Assembly (NCBI RefSeq): GCF_012689525.1
Contig: NZ_CP051515.1
Span: 620,001-684,000, forward strand
Length of the DNA: 64,000 nucleotides
Source: Paraburkholderia aromaticivorans
GTDB lineage: Bacteria; Pseudomonadota; Gammaproteobacteria; Burkholderiales; Burkholderiaceae
Direction: 5' to 3'
Shown here piece after piece: positions 18,565 to 27,504 of the stretch (position 1 is the stretch's first letter; each line of letters opens with the position of its first letter). The notes beneath the pieces were generated by a model. It saw only the letters and a list, made by a program, of their open reading frames with translations, ran no database searches and had not been told where the DNA came from. The position numbers and the translations under genes were made by a program.

Positions 18565-18593
18565 TTGCGCAGACTAAATTGATCGAGTAGATT
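18565..18593 (+). promoter_or_regulatory. Candidate promoter of the nicotinate operon
   Basis: TTGCGC (18565-18570) and TAGATT (18588-18593) are spaced by 17 bases, a moderate sigma70 match. Transcription would start near 18600, next to the palindrome at 18607. Confidence 0.4.
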
Positions 18594-18606
18594 TCTAACG
18601 AGTTTG

Positions 18607-18624
18607 GTGTAGCGGATACTACAC
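18607..18624. promoter_or_regulatory. Candidate TetR operator
   Basis: GTGTAG-CGGATA-CTACAC is a perfect 6-bp inverted repeat with six central bases, flanked by TT and AA symmetrically. It lies between tetR and the reductase gene, just downstream of the predicted -10. That is the usual position for TetR-type repression. Confidence 0.55.
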
Positions 18625-18741
18625 GAACGGTGAGTGACCGCGACATGGAAATCGGCGGATCACGCGAAAGTACCTGCAAACAGGCACTATTCGTCAGCCG
18701 GAGCGGGACCGATTGTAATGTCGTCGTATGGGAACCCCACC

Positions 18742-20334
18742 ATGACAGAACATACGAAGGTCGATTTCGGTGCGGACAGCGTCGACGGCGAAACCGCCTC
18801 GACGCCGGGACCGACCGTGCTCGAGAAGGCGGCGCCGCGCAGCGAGCGGATGGCGTCGAACAAGATCGAATGCAATGCGTGCCCGGTTCTATGCCAGATA
18901 TCCGAAGGGCGCACTGGCGCCTGCGATCGTTATGCGAACGCGGATGGGCGGCTGATTCGTGTCGATCCGGTGGTGTTCCTCTCTCGCGCGTCTTCAACGG
19001 CCGAAGCGAACTCCGTGATCGAATTTGGTGCGTCTTCTGAAGTACAGGACTCCGCTGCGGAACAGGCGTTGTTCGTGACCGGCGTCGGCGCATCCTCCAC
19101 CTATCCCGACTACAAGCCCGCGCCATTTATCGTCGCCTCGAAGCTCGACGACGTCGACATGATCACGGTCGTCACGGAAGGTATTTTCAGCTACTGCAGT
19201 TTCAAGGTGAAGATCGACACCGACCGCTTCCTCGGGCCGGAGCAATCGAACGTGCGCTGCCACGGCGAGATCGTCGGCCATGTGACGACGGCGGAATACG
19301 GCTCGCAGATGCTGAGCCTCGGCGGCGTGCATCATCTCACCGGCGGCAGCAAGAAGGAAGGCCGCGTGACGTGCGACATGATGCTCGCGCTCGGCAACAA
19401 GGAAGCGGTGGAGTTGAGCATCGACGGCGGCGCGAGTCTCGTGATTCGCGCGGGCGCGGCGCCGATCGTCGACGGCGTCGAGGAGCGGCGCATGCGCGTG
19501 GGCTGCGGGTCGGCAACCATCGGTATCTTTGCGAAGCAATGGTTCGGTCACGCCGACGAAGTGGTGGTCGTCGACGATCACATCACCGGCGTACTCACCG
19601 AACATCAGGCCGGGCGTTGTCTCGGCATGACGCGCTCAGGTGTGAAGATTCGCGGACGCAAGTCGACGCCGGGCCGCTATTTCCAGGTGGCGAATCCGGG
19701 CACTGGTTGGGGCGGCACCGACATTCAGGACCCGCTCGCGATTGTCGAGGGCTTCGACCCCGCCGTCGCCCAACCCGGCATGCGCCTCTTGATGGTGTCG
19801 ACCACCGGCGAACACGCGCAGTGGTACGAACTTGATCAGGACCTCGTGCCGCGCATCGCGGCGATGCCGGATGCGGTGCGCCGCACGGTCGAGCGGATCG
19901 GCGAGAACTGCGAGCCGTCGCTCGCCACCGTGCTGTTTCTCGGCGGCGCGGGCGGCAGTCTGCGAGCGGGCGCCACGGAGAACCCCGTCCTGCTCACACG
20001 CGCGATCAAACAGAAGCTGGTCAACGTGACTTGCGGCGGCGCGCCGGCTTATGTGTGGCCGGGCGGCGGGATCACCGTGATGGTCGATGTCTCACGCATG
20101 CCCGACCATTCGTTCGGCACGGTGCCGACGCCCGCGATCGTCGCGCCGATCGAATTCACCATGACGTACGACGCGTATCGCGATCTCGGCGGTCATCTCG
20201 ACGCGGTGCGTTCATTGGAGAGCGTGCTGGCGAATGGGCCGGAACATACGGAAGGCGCGCCGCTCGCGCGCCGTACGCTGGCGCGCAATCCCGACAACCC
20301 GTGGCCGCCCGCCATGCCGCCGATGCTTGGCTGA
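18742..20334 (+). CDS. hnr: 6-hydroxynicotinate reductase-like iron-sulfur flavoprotein
   Basis: The protein has about 530 residues. A cysteine cluster at residues 44, 47, 51 and 61 (CNACPVLC...C) fits a [4Fe-4S] site. Further cysteines are spread through the protein (SYCSF, VRCHGE, VTCDMM, VGCGS). Known of the family: the E. barkeri enzyme reduces 6-hydroxynicotinate to 1,4,5,6-tetrahydro-6-oxonicotinate and carries a covalent flavin and several Fe-S clusters. The S-L-R-A-G-A-T-E segment (Thr about residue 412) resembles the ApbE flavinylation motif in degenerate form. ATG 18742 follows GGGA by eight bases; in-frame starts at 18718 and GTG 18634 are possible. The enamidase downstream supports the assignment. 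Confidence 0.8.
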   Translation: MTEHTKVDFGADSVDGETASTPGPTVLEKAAPRSERMASNKIECNACPVLCQISEGRTGACDRYANADGRLIRVDPVVFLSRASSTAEANSVIEFGASSEVQDSAAEQALFVTGVGASSTYPDYKPAPFIVASKLDDVDMITVVTEGIFSYCSFKVKIDTDRFLGPEQSNVRCHGEIVGHVTTAEYGSQMLSLGGVHHLTGGSKKEGRVTCDMMLALGNKEAVELSIDGGASLVIRAGAAPIVDGVEERRMRVGCGSATIGIFAKQWFGHADEVVVVDDHITGVLTEHQAGRCLGMTRSGVKIRGRKSTPGRYFQVANPGTGWGGTDIQDPLAIVEGFDPAVAQPGMRLLMVSTTGEHAQWYELDQDLVPRIAAMPDAVRRTVERIGENCEPSLATVLFLGGAGGSLRAGATENPVLLTRAIKQKLVNVTCGGAPAYVWPGGGITVMVDVSRMPDHSFGTVPTPAIVAPIEFTMTYDAYRDLGGHLDAVRSLESVLANGPEHTEGAPLARRTLARNPDNPWPPAMPPMLG

Positions 20335-20386
20335 CCGGGCGGACCCCCCCAACACAAGTGACGCGAAAACGACCGCAACGGACACG

Positions 20387-21325
20387 ATGAACCCCACCCG
20401 CACCCGACTCGATGCGACCCGCTGGCACTGGCAGCATGGGCCGATCGATCTGATCATCAGCGCGGACGGCACACCCCAAGCGGTGCAGGCCGCGTATGAG
20501 GCGTGCTGGGCGCGCTTTGTCGAGGTGCTGTCGGAACTGGTGGGTGAACTGAAGCAGCTCAAGCAACCTGTTCCACCGCAAGCCGCGCTGAACGATACGG
20601 AATTGCAAGGCCCGATTGCCCGCCGTATGTGGTCGGCCTGCCTTCCTCATCGCGCGCGCTATATCACGCCGATGGCTGCGGTCGCGGGCAGCGTCGCCGA
20701 TGAACTGATCACGGCGTTCGCGCGCGAGGGCGTCTCACGCGCCTTCATCAACAATGGCGGCGATATCGCGCTGTATCTGACCGAAGGGCAGCAATACCGC
20801 GTCGGCGTATTCGCGGACCTGGCGTCGTTCTCAGGCGGGCGGCTGTCGCGCGATCACGCGCTCGATGCCAATCTGACGCTCGACGCGGGCTTGGCCGTTC
20901 GCGGCATCGCGACGAGCGGCTGGCGTGGCCGCAGTTTCAGCCTCGGTATCGCCGACAGCGTCACCGTGCTCGCGCGCAACGCTGCCGCCGCCGACGCCGC
21001 CGCAACCGTACTCGCCAACGCCGTCAATCTGGATCATGAGGGCATTCTGCGACGACCGGCTTCGTCGTTAAAAGACGATAGCGACCTGGGCGACATGCTC
21101 GTCACTGTCGACGTGCCGTCTTTACCGCAGCCACTGATCGATTTCGCGCTGGCACGTGGTGTCGAAGCCGCGCAGCGTTTGCTCGACCAAGGCTTGATCG
21201 AAGGCGCCGCGCTTTTCCTGCAAGGGCGGGTGCGCGTCGCCGGCATTCATGACACAAGCGGTCTTCTCTCGCAGAGCGCGCAAACCAAAACGGAGGCTCC
21301 GTGTTCGAAATACGCCGCGTGCTGA
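20387..21325 (+). CDS. UPF0280 family, ApbE-like protein
   Basis: The 312-residue protein has the INNGGDIALYL stretch and a C-terminal S-V-T-V-L-A...ADAAATVLANAV stretch. Both recall ApbE (FAD:protein FMN transferase): the GGD/I loop and the T-V-x...A-D-A-x-A-T segment. It lies 52 bases after the reductase gene, whose E. barkeri homologue has a covalently bound flavin. A role as dedicated flavin transferase or maturation factor is therefore a reasonable inference, not established. Start ATG 20387 follows GACACG; the open frame extends upstream but reads antisense-like Arg-rich sequence. The last 25 bases overlap the next gene. Confidence 0.75.
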   Translation: MNPTRTRLDATRWHWQHGPIDLIISADGTPQAVQAAYEACWARFVEVLSELVGELKQLKQPVPPQAALNDTELQGPIARRMWSACLPHRARYITPMAAVAGSVADELITAFAREGVSRAFINNGGDIALYLTEGQQYRVGVFADLASFSGGRLSRDHALDANLTLDAGLAVRGIATSGWRGRSFSLGIADSVTVLARNAAAADAAATVLANAVNLDHEGILRRPASSLKDDSDLGDMLVTVDVPSLPQPLIDFALARGVEAAQRLLDQGLIEGAALFLQGRVRVAGIHDTSGLLSQSAQTKTEAPCSKYAAC

Positions 21326-21891
21326 CGCACGTCGAAGATATCTTCCACGAGTTCGGCCCCGCGCCCGCGCAGCCGCTCAGACGCGGCGCGATTGCCGTCG
21401 TCGTGACGAACCCGTTCGCCGGCCGTTACGAAGAAAAAATTGAGCACGCGATGGAAGCGCTCAAGCCCATTGGCTTCGATATGGCGCAAAGGCTGCTGGC
21501 GGCGATGGCGGTGCCGCATGCGTCGATCGAAAGTTACGGCAAGGGCGCAATTGTCGGCGCGCGCGGCGAACTGGAGCATGGCGCGCTGTGGCATGTTCCC
21601 GGCGGTTATGCGATGCGCGAGTTGCTGGAGAAGAACGGCGTGCCCACCAATGCGATCGTGCCGTCGACGAAGAAAGTCGGCGCGCCGTCCACCGCGCTCG
21701 ACGTGCCGCTCACGCACGTCAACGCGAGCTACGTGCGCAGCCATTTCGATGCGATCGAAGTGCGCGTGCCCGGCGCGCCCGCCGCGGACGAACTGGTGTA
21801 TATCCTCGTGATGAGCACGGGGCAGCGCGTGCATGCGCGCGTCGGCGGCCTCGCGAAAGAGGCGATCGTGGGCAAGGACGGATTGCGCTGA
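21301..21891 (+). CDS. Amino acid synthesis (AA_synth/DUF1185) family protein, copy 1
   Basis: The 196-residue protein has a GTG start (21301) preceded by GGAGGCTCC and overlaps the preceding gene. Conserved blocks are NPFAGRYEEKI, SYGKGAIVG..GELEHGA, PSTKKVG and VRSHFDAIEVRV. The same blocks recur in the next gene, showing a tandem duplication. The family has no firm biochemical role. Location inside a nicotinate operon suggests it handles an intermediate or product of the pathway. Confidence 0.8.
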   Translation: MFEIRRVLTHVEDIFHEFGPAPAQPLRRGAIAVVVTNPFAGRYEEKIEHAMEALKPIGFDMAQRLLAAMAVPHASIESYGKGAIVGARGELEHGALWHVPGGYAMRELLEKNGVPTNAIVPSTKKVGAPSTALDVPLTHVNASYVRSHFDAIEVRVPGAPAADELVYILVMSTGQRVHARVGGLAKEAIVGKDGLR

Positions 21892-21964
21892 GCGGCGCCT
21901 GAATAACGCGTCGCGCTGAAGCATTGGAACGAAGCAGAACAGGCATCGAAACTCGGAGAGCGAA

Positions 21965-22549
21965 ATGGCAATCAAGCTTCGCAAGCTGGTCGTGCAAGTG
22001 GATGAAACACGCATTGAAATGGGCCAGGCGGTCGAGCCGCCGTCGCGCCGCGCGGTTGCAATTGCGGTGATCGATAATCCCTACGCCGGCCGTTACGAGG
22101 CCAAACTGGACGCGCTGATCGAAGCCGGCGAAGAGTTGGGCGCGTTGCTCGGCAACAAGTGTGTGGAAGCGCTGGGCATCGCGCCGGGCGAGGCGCAAAG
22201 CTATGGCAAGGCCGCCATCGTCGGCGAGGCGGGCGAACTGGAACATGCCGCGGCGATCCTGCATCCCAAGCTCGGCGCGCCGCTGCGGGTCGCGGTCGAA
22301 AGGGGCGCGGCACTGGTGCCGTCGGCGAAAAAGATGGGCACGCTCGGCACCGCGATCGACGTGCCGCTCGGCCACAAAGACGCCGCCTTCGTGCGCAGCC
22401 ATTTTGATGCGATCGAAGCGCGTGTATCGGACGCGCCGCGTGCCAACGAAATCGTCGTGGCCGTCGCGGTGACGGCGTCGGGGCGGCCGCTGCCGCGCAT
22501 CGGCGGCTTGCAGGTGAGCGAGATCAAAGGCGAAGACGGTTTGCGTTAA
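21965..22549 (+). CDS. Amino acid synthesis (AA_synth/DUF1185) family protein, copy 2
   Basis: The 194-residue paralogue of the preceding gene has blocks NPYAGRYEAKL, SYGKAAIVG..GELEHAA, PSAKKMG and VRSHFDAIEARV. A good ribosome-binding site (CGGAGAGCGAA) precedes ATG 21965. The two proteins are clearly diverged but equal in length, so they may form a hetero-oligomer (inference). Confidence 0.8.
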   Translation: MAIKLRKLVVQVDETRIEMGQAVEPPSRRAVAIAVIDNPYAGRYEAKLDALIEAGEELGALLGNKCVEALGIAPGEAQSYGKAAIVGEAGELEHAAAILHPKLGAPLRVAVERGAALVPSAKKMGTLGTAIDVPLGHKDAAFVRSHFDAIEARVSDAPRANEIVVAVAVTASGRPLPRIGGLQVSEIKGEDGLR

Positions 22550-22724
22550 GGAGTTTGCATTCGGCGATTTCGCCGGCGCCCCAACGGACTTTCTTCGGGG
22601 CGTATTGTATTGTCCTGCCGTTGACGCGTGCGCGCATGGTGCCGCACGCGCTGCAATGTCTGCCGATCGCGTCGAATGCGCCAAAGCCGCGCTTTCGCCG
22701 TTCGGCAAGCTGCCAAGGGTCGCG

Positions 22725-24665
22725 ATGCTTTCGAATTTGCTGGTACAGCTGGTCAACGGACTTGCCGACGCGTCGACGCTGTTTCTCGTCGCCGCCGGGT
22801 TGTCGCTGATCTTCGGCGTGACGCGCATCGTCAACTTTGCGCACGGCTCGTTCTATATGTTCGGCATCTATGTCGCGTATAGCATCGCGAGCCGCTTCGG
22901 ACATACGGCGGGCGGCTTCTGGTTGTCGGTGCTGGCGGCGGCGCTGGTCGTCGCGGTGCTGGGCGCGCTGGTCGAGATGGTGGTACTGCGGCGCATCTAT
23001 CAGGCGCCCGAGCTGTTTCACCTGCTCGCCACGTTTGCGCTGGTGCTGATCTTTCGCGATGCCGCGCTGTGGCTGTGGGGCCCGGAAGACCTGTTCGGAC
23101 CACGCGCGCCGCATCTGGCGGGCGCGGTCGATTTCCTCGGCCATCCGCTGCCGACCTACGATATAGCGTTGATCGTGATCGGGCCGGTGGTGTTGCTGCT
23201 GCTGTGGTACGCGCTGACTCGCACGCGCTGGGGCACGCTCGTGCGCGCCGCGACGCAGGATCGCGAGATGCTCGGCGCGCTCGGTATCAATCAGGCGTGG
23301 CTGTTTACGGGCGTGTTTTTCGTCGGCGCGTTTCTCGCCGGACTGGGTGGCGCGCTGCAAGGGCCGCGCATGTCGGCGAATCTGTCGCTGGATCTGGAGA
23401 CGATCGGCAACGCGTTCGTCGTGGTGGTGGTCGGTGGCATGGGGTCGATTCCGGGTGCGTTCATCGCCGCGCTGATCATCGCGGAGATCAAGGCGCTGTG
23501 CATCGGCATCGGCCATGTGACGATCTTCGGCGTCGGGCTGTCGCTAAGCCGCTTTACGCTGGTGGCTGAATTCGTCGTGATGGCCGTCGTGCTGGTGGTG
23601 CGTCCGTGGGGTTTGCTCGGCCGCGCGAGTGCCGCGGTGCGCGGCATGGCGGCGCCGGAAACGCCTTTGCGTCCGGCGGGCAAGCGTCTCAAGTGGCTGG
23701 CCGCCATTGCGTTGCTGGTGCTCGTGCTTGCGCCGTTGGCGGCCAACGCGTTTCCGTACATGCCCGTGCTGCTGGTCGAGATCCTGATCGCCGTGCTGTT
23801 CGCCACGAGCCTGCATTTCATCATGGGACCGGGCGGCATGCATTCGTTCGGCCACGCCGCATACTTCGGCTTGGGCGCATACGGCGCCGCGCTGTTCCTC
23901 AAGGTGCTGAATGTGCCGATGGAAGCCGCCTTGCTGCTCGCTCCCCTATTGGCCGTGGCCGGCGCGCTGGTGTTCGGTTGGTTCTGCGTGCGCCTCTCCG
24001 GCGTCTATCTCGCGATGCTGACGCTCGCGTTCGCTCAGATCGTCTGGTCCGTCGTGTTCCAGTGGGACGACGTGACGGGCGGCAGCAACGGCATTCTCGG
24101 TTTGTGGCCGTCGAACTGGCTGTCCTCGCCGGTGGCCTTTTATTACGTGACGCTCGTCTGCGCCGTGGTCGGCGTATGGCTGTTGCGCAAGATGCTGTTC
24201 TCGCCGCTGGGTTACGCGATGCGCGCGTCGCGTGACTCCGTGCTGCGCGCCGAAGCGATTGGCATCGACGTGAAGCGCGTGCAATGGGCCGCGTTCGTGA
24301 TCGCATCGCTGTTCTGCGGCCTCGCCGGATCGCTCTATGCGTTTTCCAAGGGCACGATTTCGCCGGAAGTGATCAGCGTGAGCCGTTCGGTGGACGGCCT
24401 CGTGATGGTGCTGCTCGGTGGCTTGCAGACGCTCACCGGGCCGATCGTGGGCGCGGCCGTGTTCACGTGGCTGCAAGACACCGTCGCGCGCCAAACCGAC
24501 TATTGGCAGGCGCTGCTGGGCTTCGCGATCCTGCTGCTGGTGATCGCGTTTCCGCAGGGAATCGTCGGCTTCATTCGCGAGCGTTTCGGCGACGACAGCG
24601 CCGATCAGGCGGAAAAGAGCACCGTCTCACCTTCCCAGCGTGCGGCAATGAAGGAGGGCCTATGA
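22725..24665 (+). CDS. Branched-chain-type ABC importer, fused LivH-LivM permease
   Basis: This 646-residue protein combines two permease domains that are normally separate. The LivH-like half (about residues 1-300) has NFAHGSFYMFG and GGMGSIPGAF. The LivM-like half (about 320-615) has FGHAAYFGLGAYGA and GLVMVLLGGLQTLTGPIVGA. Each half has about eight hydrophobic segments. ATG 22725 is preceded by AAGGG at seven bases; the frame extends upstream without a better site. It overlaps the ATPase gene by ATGA. Substrate inferred from the operon: nicotinate or a related N-heterocyclic acid. Confidence 0.9.
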   Translation: MLSNLLVQLVNGLADASTLFLVAAGLSLIFGVTRIVNFAHGSFYMFGIYVAYSIASRFGHTAGGFWLSVLAAALVVAVLGALVEMVVLRRIYQAPELFHLLATFALVLIFRDAALWLWGPEDLFGPRAPHLAGAVDFLGHPLPTYDIALIVIGPVVLLLLWYALTRTRWGTLVRAATQDREMLGALGINQAWLFTGVFFVGAFLAGLGGALQGPRMSANLSLDLETIGNAFVVVVVGGMGSIPGAFIAALIIAEIKALCIGIGHVTIFGVGLSLSRFTLVAEFVVMAVVLVVRPWGLLGRASAAVRGMAAPETPLRPAGKRLKWLAAIALLVLVLAPLAANAFPYMPVLLVEILIAVLFATSLHFIMGPGGMHSFGHAAYFGLGAYGAALFLKVLNVPMEAALLLAPLLAVAGALVFGWFCVRLSGVYLAMLTLAFAQIVWSVVFQWDDVTGGSNGILGLWPSNWLSSPVAFYYVTLVCAVVGVWLLRKMLFSPLGYAMRASRDSVLRAEAIGIDVKRVQWAAFVIASLFCGLAGSLYAFSKGTISPEVISVSRSVDGLVMVLLGGLQTLTGPIVGAAVFTWLQDTVARQTDYWQALLGFAILLLVIAFPQGIVGFIRERFGDDSADQAEKSTVSPSQRAAMKEGL

Positions 24666-25471
24666 GCTTGCTGCGCGTCGCCGGTCTCTCCAAATCGTTC
24701 GGCGGACTCAAGGCGGTCGACGATGTCTCCTTCGATCTAGAAGCCGGCCAATTGCTGGCCTTGCTCGGACCGAACGGCGCGGGCAAGTCGACCTGTTTCA
24801 ACATGGTCAACGGGCAGTTGCCGCCTTCGTCCGGATCGATCCGTCTCGACGGTCACGAGCTGGTCGGCATGCGTCCGCGCGACATCTGGCGCCTGGGCGT
24901 GGGCCGTACGTTTCAGATCGCCGCGACTTTCAATTCCATGACTGTGATCGAGAACGTGCAGATGGCGTTAGTCTCACGCGAACGCAAAACCTTCGGTCTA
25001 TGGAAACCCGCAGGCTCGCGTTACGCCGATGAGGCCCTCGCGCTGCTCGAACAAGTGGGCATGGCCGCCGACGCGAATCGCGCTTGCGGCGTGCTCGCTT
25101 ATGGCGACGTGAAGCGCGTCGAACTTGCCATCGCGCTCGCCAACCGCCCGAAGCTGCTGCTGATGGACGAACCCACCGCAGGCATGGCGCCGAAGGAACG
25201 CAATGAATTGATGGCGCTGACCAAGCGTCTGGTCACCGAACACAAGATCGGCGTGCTGTTTACCGAGCACAGCATGGACGTCGTATTCGCCTACGCCGAT
25301 CGCCTGATCGTGCTCGCGCGTGGCAAGCTGATCGCCGAGGGCGACGCCGACACGATCCGCAACGACCCACGCGTCCAGGAAGTGTATTTCGGCACCGGCA
25401 AGACCTTCCAGCCGCACGCGCCGCTGCACGACGCAGCGGGTGGCCGTCAGGGACAAGGAGCGCTGCAATGA
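24662..25471 (+). CDS. Branched-chain-type ABC importer ATPase (LivG-like)
   Basis: The protein has 269 residues. Walker A is GPNGAGKST and Walker B LLLMDEPTAGMAP. The signature region reads AYGDVKRVELAIAL rather than canonical LSGGQ, as in many LivG-type subunits. Both ends overlap neighbouring genes by ATGA, so the three transporter genes are translationally coupled. Confidence 0.9.
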   Translation: MSLLRVAGLSKSFGGLKAVDDVSFDLEAGQLLALLGPNGAGKSTCFNMVNGQLPPSSGSIRLDGHELVGMRPRDIWRLGVGRTFQIAATFNSMTVIENVQMALVSRERKTFGLWKPAGSRYADEALALLEQVGMAADANRACGVLAYGDVKRVELAIALANRPKLLLMDEPTAGMAPKERNELMALTKRLVTEHKIGVLFTEHSMDVVFAYADRLIVLARGKLIAEGDADTIRNDPRVQEVYFGTGKTFQPHAPLHDAAGGRQGQGALQ

Positions 25472-26181
25472 GCGAGCCGATGCTGAAAGTCTCCGGCCTC
25501 AACGCGTTCTACGGCCGCGCGCATATTCTGTTCGACGTCGGCCTCGAAGTCGGGCGCGGCGAAGTCGTCGCGCTGATGGGCCGCAACGGCGCCGGCAAAT
25601 CGACCACGATGAAAGCGGTGATGGGTTTGCTGCCGCGCCGTCAGGGCGAAGTGAATTTTCGTGGGCAGAACATCGCGGCGTTGCCGCCGTACAAGATCGC
25701 GCGCATGGGCATGGGTTTCGTGCCGGAAGATCGGCGCGTCTTCGCGGATCTGACCGTGATGGAAAACCTCGCCACCGGCCGCCAGCCGCCGCGCGACGGC
25801 GCACCGCAATGGACGCCGGAAAAACTGTTCCGCCTGTTTCCCAATCTCGGCGAAATGCCGCAACGTCCGGGCGGCCAGATGAGCGGCGGCGAGCAGCAGA
25901 TGCTCACCGTGTCGCGCACCCTGATGGGCAATCCGTATCTGGTGCTGCTCGACGAGCCATCTGAAGGCGTGGCGCCCGTGATCGTCGAACAGATGGCGAA
26001 CATGATTCTCGAACTCAAGCGCGAAGGGCTGTCGATTCTGTTGTCAGAACAGAACCTGCACTTCGCCGAACTGGTCAGCGACCGCGCGTATGTGCTCGAA
26101 AAAGGGCAGATCCGTTTTAGCGGCACGATCGGCGAACTCGCACAGAACGAAACAGTGAGGCGCGCTTATCTGAGCGTGTGA
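25468..26181 (+). CDS. Branched-chain-type ABC importer ATPase (LivF-like)
   Basis: The protein has 237 residues, with Walker A GRNGAGKST, signature MSGGEQQML, Walker B LVLLDEPSEGVAP and switch His in LSEQNLHF. It completes the importer with the LivHM fusion, the LivG subunit and the binding protein at 31699. The enamidase gene follows after 83 bases. Confidence 0.9.
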   Translation: MSEPMLKVSGLNAFYGRAHILFDVGLEVGRGEVVALMGRNGAGKSTTMKAVMGLLPRRQGEVNFRGQNIAALPPYKIARMGMGFVPEDRRVFADLTVMENLATGRQPPRDGAPQWTPEKLFRLFPNLGEMPQRPGGQMSGGEQQMLTVSRTLMGNPYLVLLDEPSEGVAPVIVEQMANMILELKREGLSILLSEQNLHFAELVSDRAYVLEKGQIRFSGTIGELAQNETVRRAYLSV

Positions 26182-26264
26182 TTCCATCGGCGTGCGCGGC
26201 GTGGAGTTGCACGCTCGCGGCGCCGGGTAGTCGTTCCAAACTCGCGTTGCGAAAGGAGAGGCAG

Positions 26265-27464
26265 ATGGCAGCAGAGACGTTGACAGGCTTGTCGGGCAAG
26301 GTCGCGGTAACGAACATCGGGCTGCTGTTATCCGGCGACATCGATCAGCCGATTCTCGACGCGGATACGCTCGTGATCGACGACGGCGTGATCGTCGCGG
26401 TCGGCCGGGAAAAGGACTGCGATCTCGAAGGCGCGCGCACGACGATCGATTGCAAAGGCACGACGGTCGCGCCCGGATTGATCGACTCGCATGTGCATCC
26501 CGTGTTCGGCGACTGGACGCCGCGCCAGAATCAGATGGGCTGGATCGAATCGAATCTGAACGGCGGCGTCACCACGATGATTTCCGCCGGCGAAGTGCAT
26601 CTGCCCGGCCGCCCGAAAGACGTGGTCGGCGTGAAGGCGCTTGCGATCACCGCGCAGCGTTCGTTTGAAGGGATGCGCGGCGCGGGTGTCGGCGGTGGCG
26701 TCAAGGTGATGGCGGGCGCGCCGGTGATCGAAAAAGGCATGGTCGAAGAAGACTTCAAGGAGCTCTCGGAAGCGGGCGTGAAGTTGCTCGGCGAAGTCGG
26801 CCTCGGCAGCGTGAAGGGCGGCGAGGAGGCCGCGCAGATGGTCGCGTGGGCGCGCAAGTACGGCATTCAGAGCACGATCCATACAGGCGGTCCGTCGATT
26901 CCCGGCTCGGGTCTGATCGATCGCGACGTGGTGCTCGCAGCCGATGCGGACGTGATCGGCCACATCAATGGCGGCCATACGTCGCTCTCTTACCGGCATG
27001 TTTGCGATTTGTGCGAGCAGTCGAGCCGCGCGCTGGAAATCGTCCACAACGGCAACGAACGGATCGCCTTGCTGACCGCGCGTCATGCGATCGAATTGAA
27101 ATGTCCGCACCGGATCATTCTCGGCACCGATAGTCCCGCGGGTTCCGGCGTGCAGCCGCTCGGCATCTTGCGGATGATCGCGCTGATTTCGAGCCTCGCC
27201 GACGTGCCCGCTGAAATCGCCTTCTGCTTCGCGACCGGCAACACCGCGCGGCAACGCAATCTGCGTCAAGGGCTGATCGAAGTGGGCCGTCCCGCCGACC
27301 TCGTGTTCATGGACCGCGCGCAGCATACGGCGGCCGATACGCTGCTCGAAAGCGTGCAGCTCGGCGATATTCCGGGCGTGGGCATGGTGATGATCGACGG
27401 TTTGATCCGTTGCCGGCGCAGTCGCAACACGCCACCGGCTACTGAAGTACCGGTGGTCCTGTGA
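26265..27464 (+). CDS. ena: Enamidase-like amidohydrolase of nicotinate degradation
   Basis: The 399-residue amidohydrolase-superfamily enzyme has metal ligands visible as SHVHP, a bridging Glu in LLGEVGLG, His in IHTGGPSIPGSG, His in GHINGG and Asp in LGTDSPAG. Long stretches recall the Eubacterium barkeri enamidase (GGVTTMISAGE, PGRPKDVVGVKALAIT, GDIPGVGMVMIDG and the C-terminal SRNTPPA), recognised from memory. That enzyme hydrolyses 1,4,5,6-tetrahydro-6-oxonicotinate to 2-formylglutarate and ammonia. ATG 26265 follows AAAGGAGAG; the frame extends upstream without a site. Confidence 0.85.
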   Translation: MAAETLTGLSGKVAVTNIGLLLSGDIDQPILDADTLVIDDGVIVAVGREKDCDLEGARTTIDCKGTTVAPGLIDSHVHPVFGDWTPRQNQMGWIESNLNGGVTTMISAGEVHLPGRPKDVVGVKALAITAQRSFEGMRGAGVGGGVKVMAGAPVIEKGMVEEDFKELSEAGVKLLGEVGLGSVKGGEEAAQMVAWARKYGIQSTIHTGGPSIPGSGLIDRDVVLAADADVIGHINGGHTSLSYRHVCDLCEQSSRALEIVHNGNERIALLTARHAIELKCPHRIILGTDSPAGSGVQPLGILRMIALISSLADVPAEIAFCFATGNTARQRNLRQGLIEVGRPADLVFMDRAQHTAADTLLESVQLGDIPGVGMVMIDGLIRCRRSRNTPPATEVPVVL

Positions 27465-27504
27465 ACGCCTCCCGCACGACTGGCACGGCAGGAACGGCGC
27501 GAAT

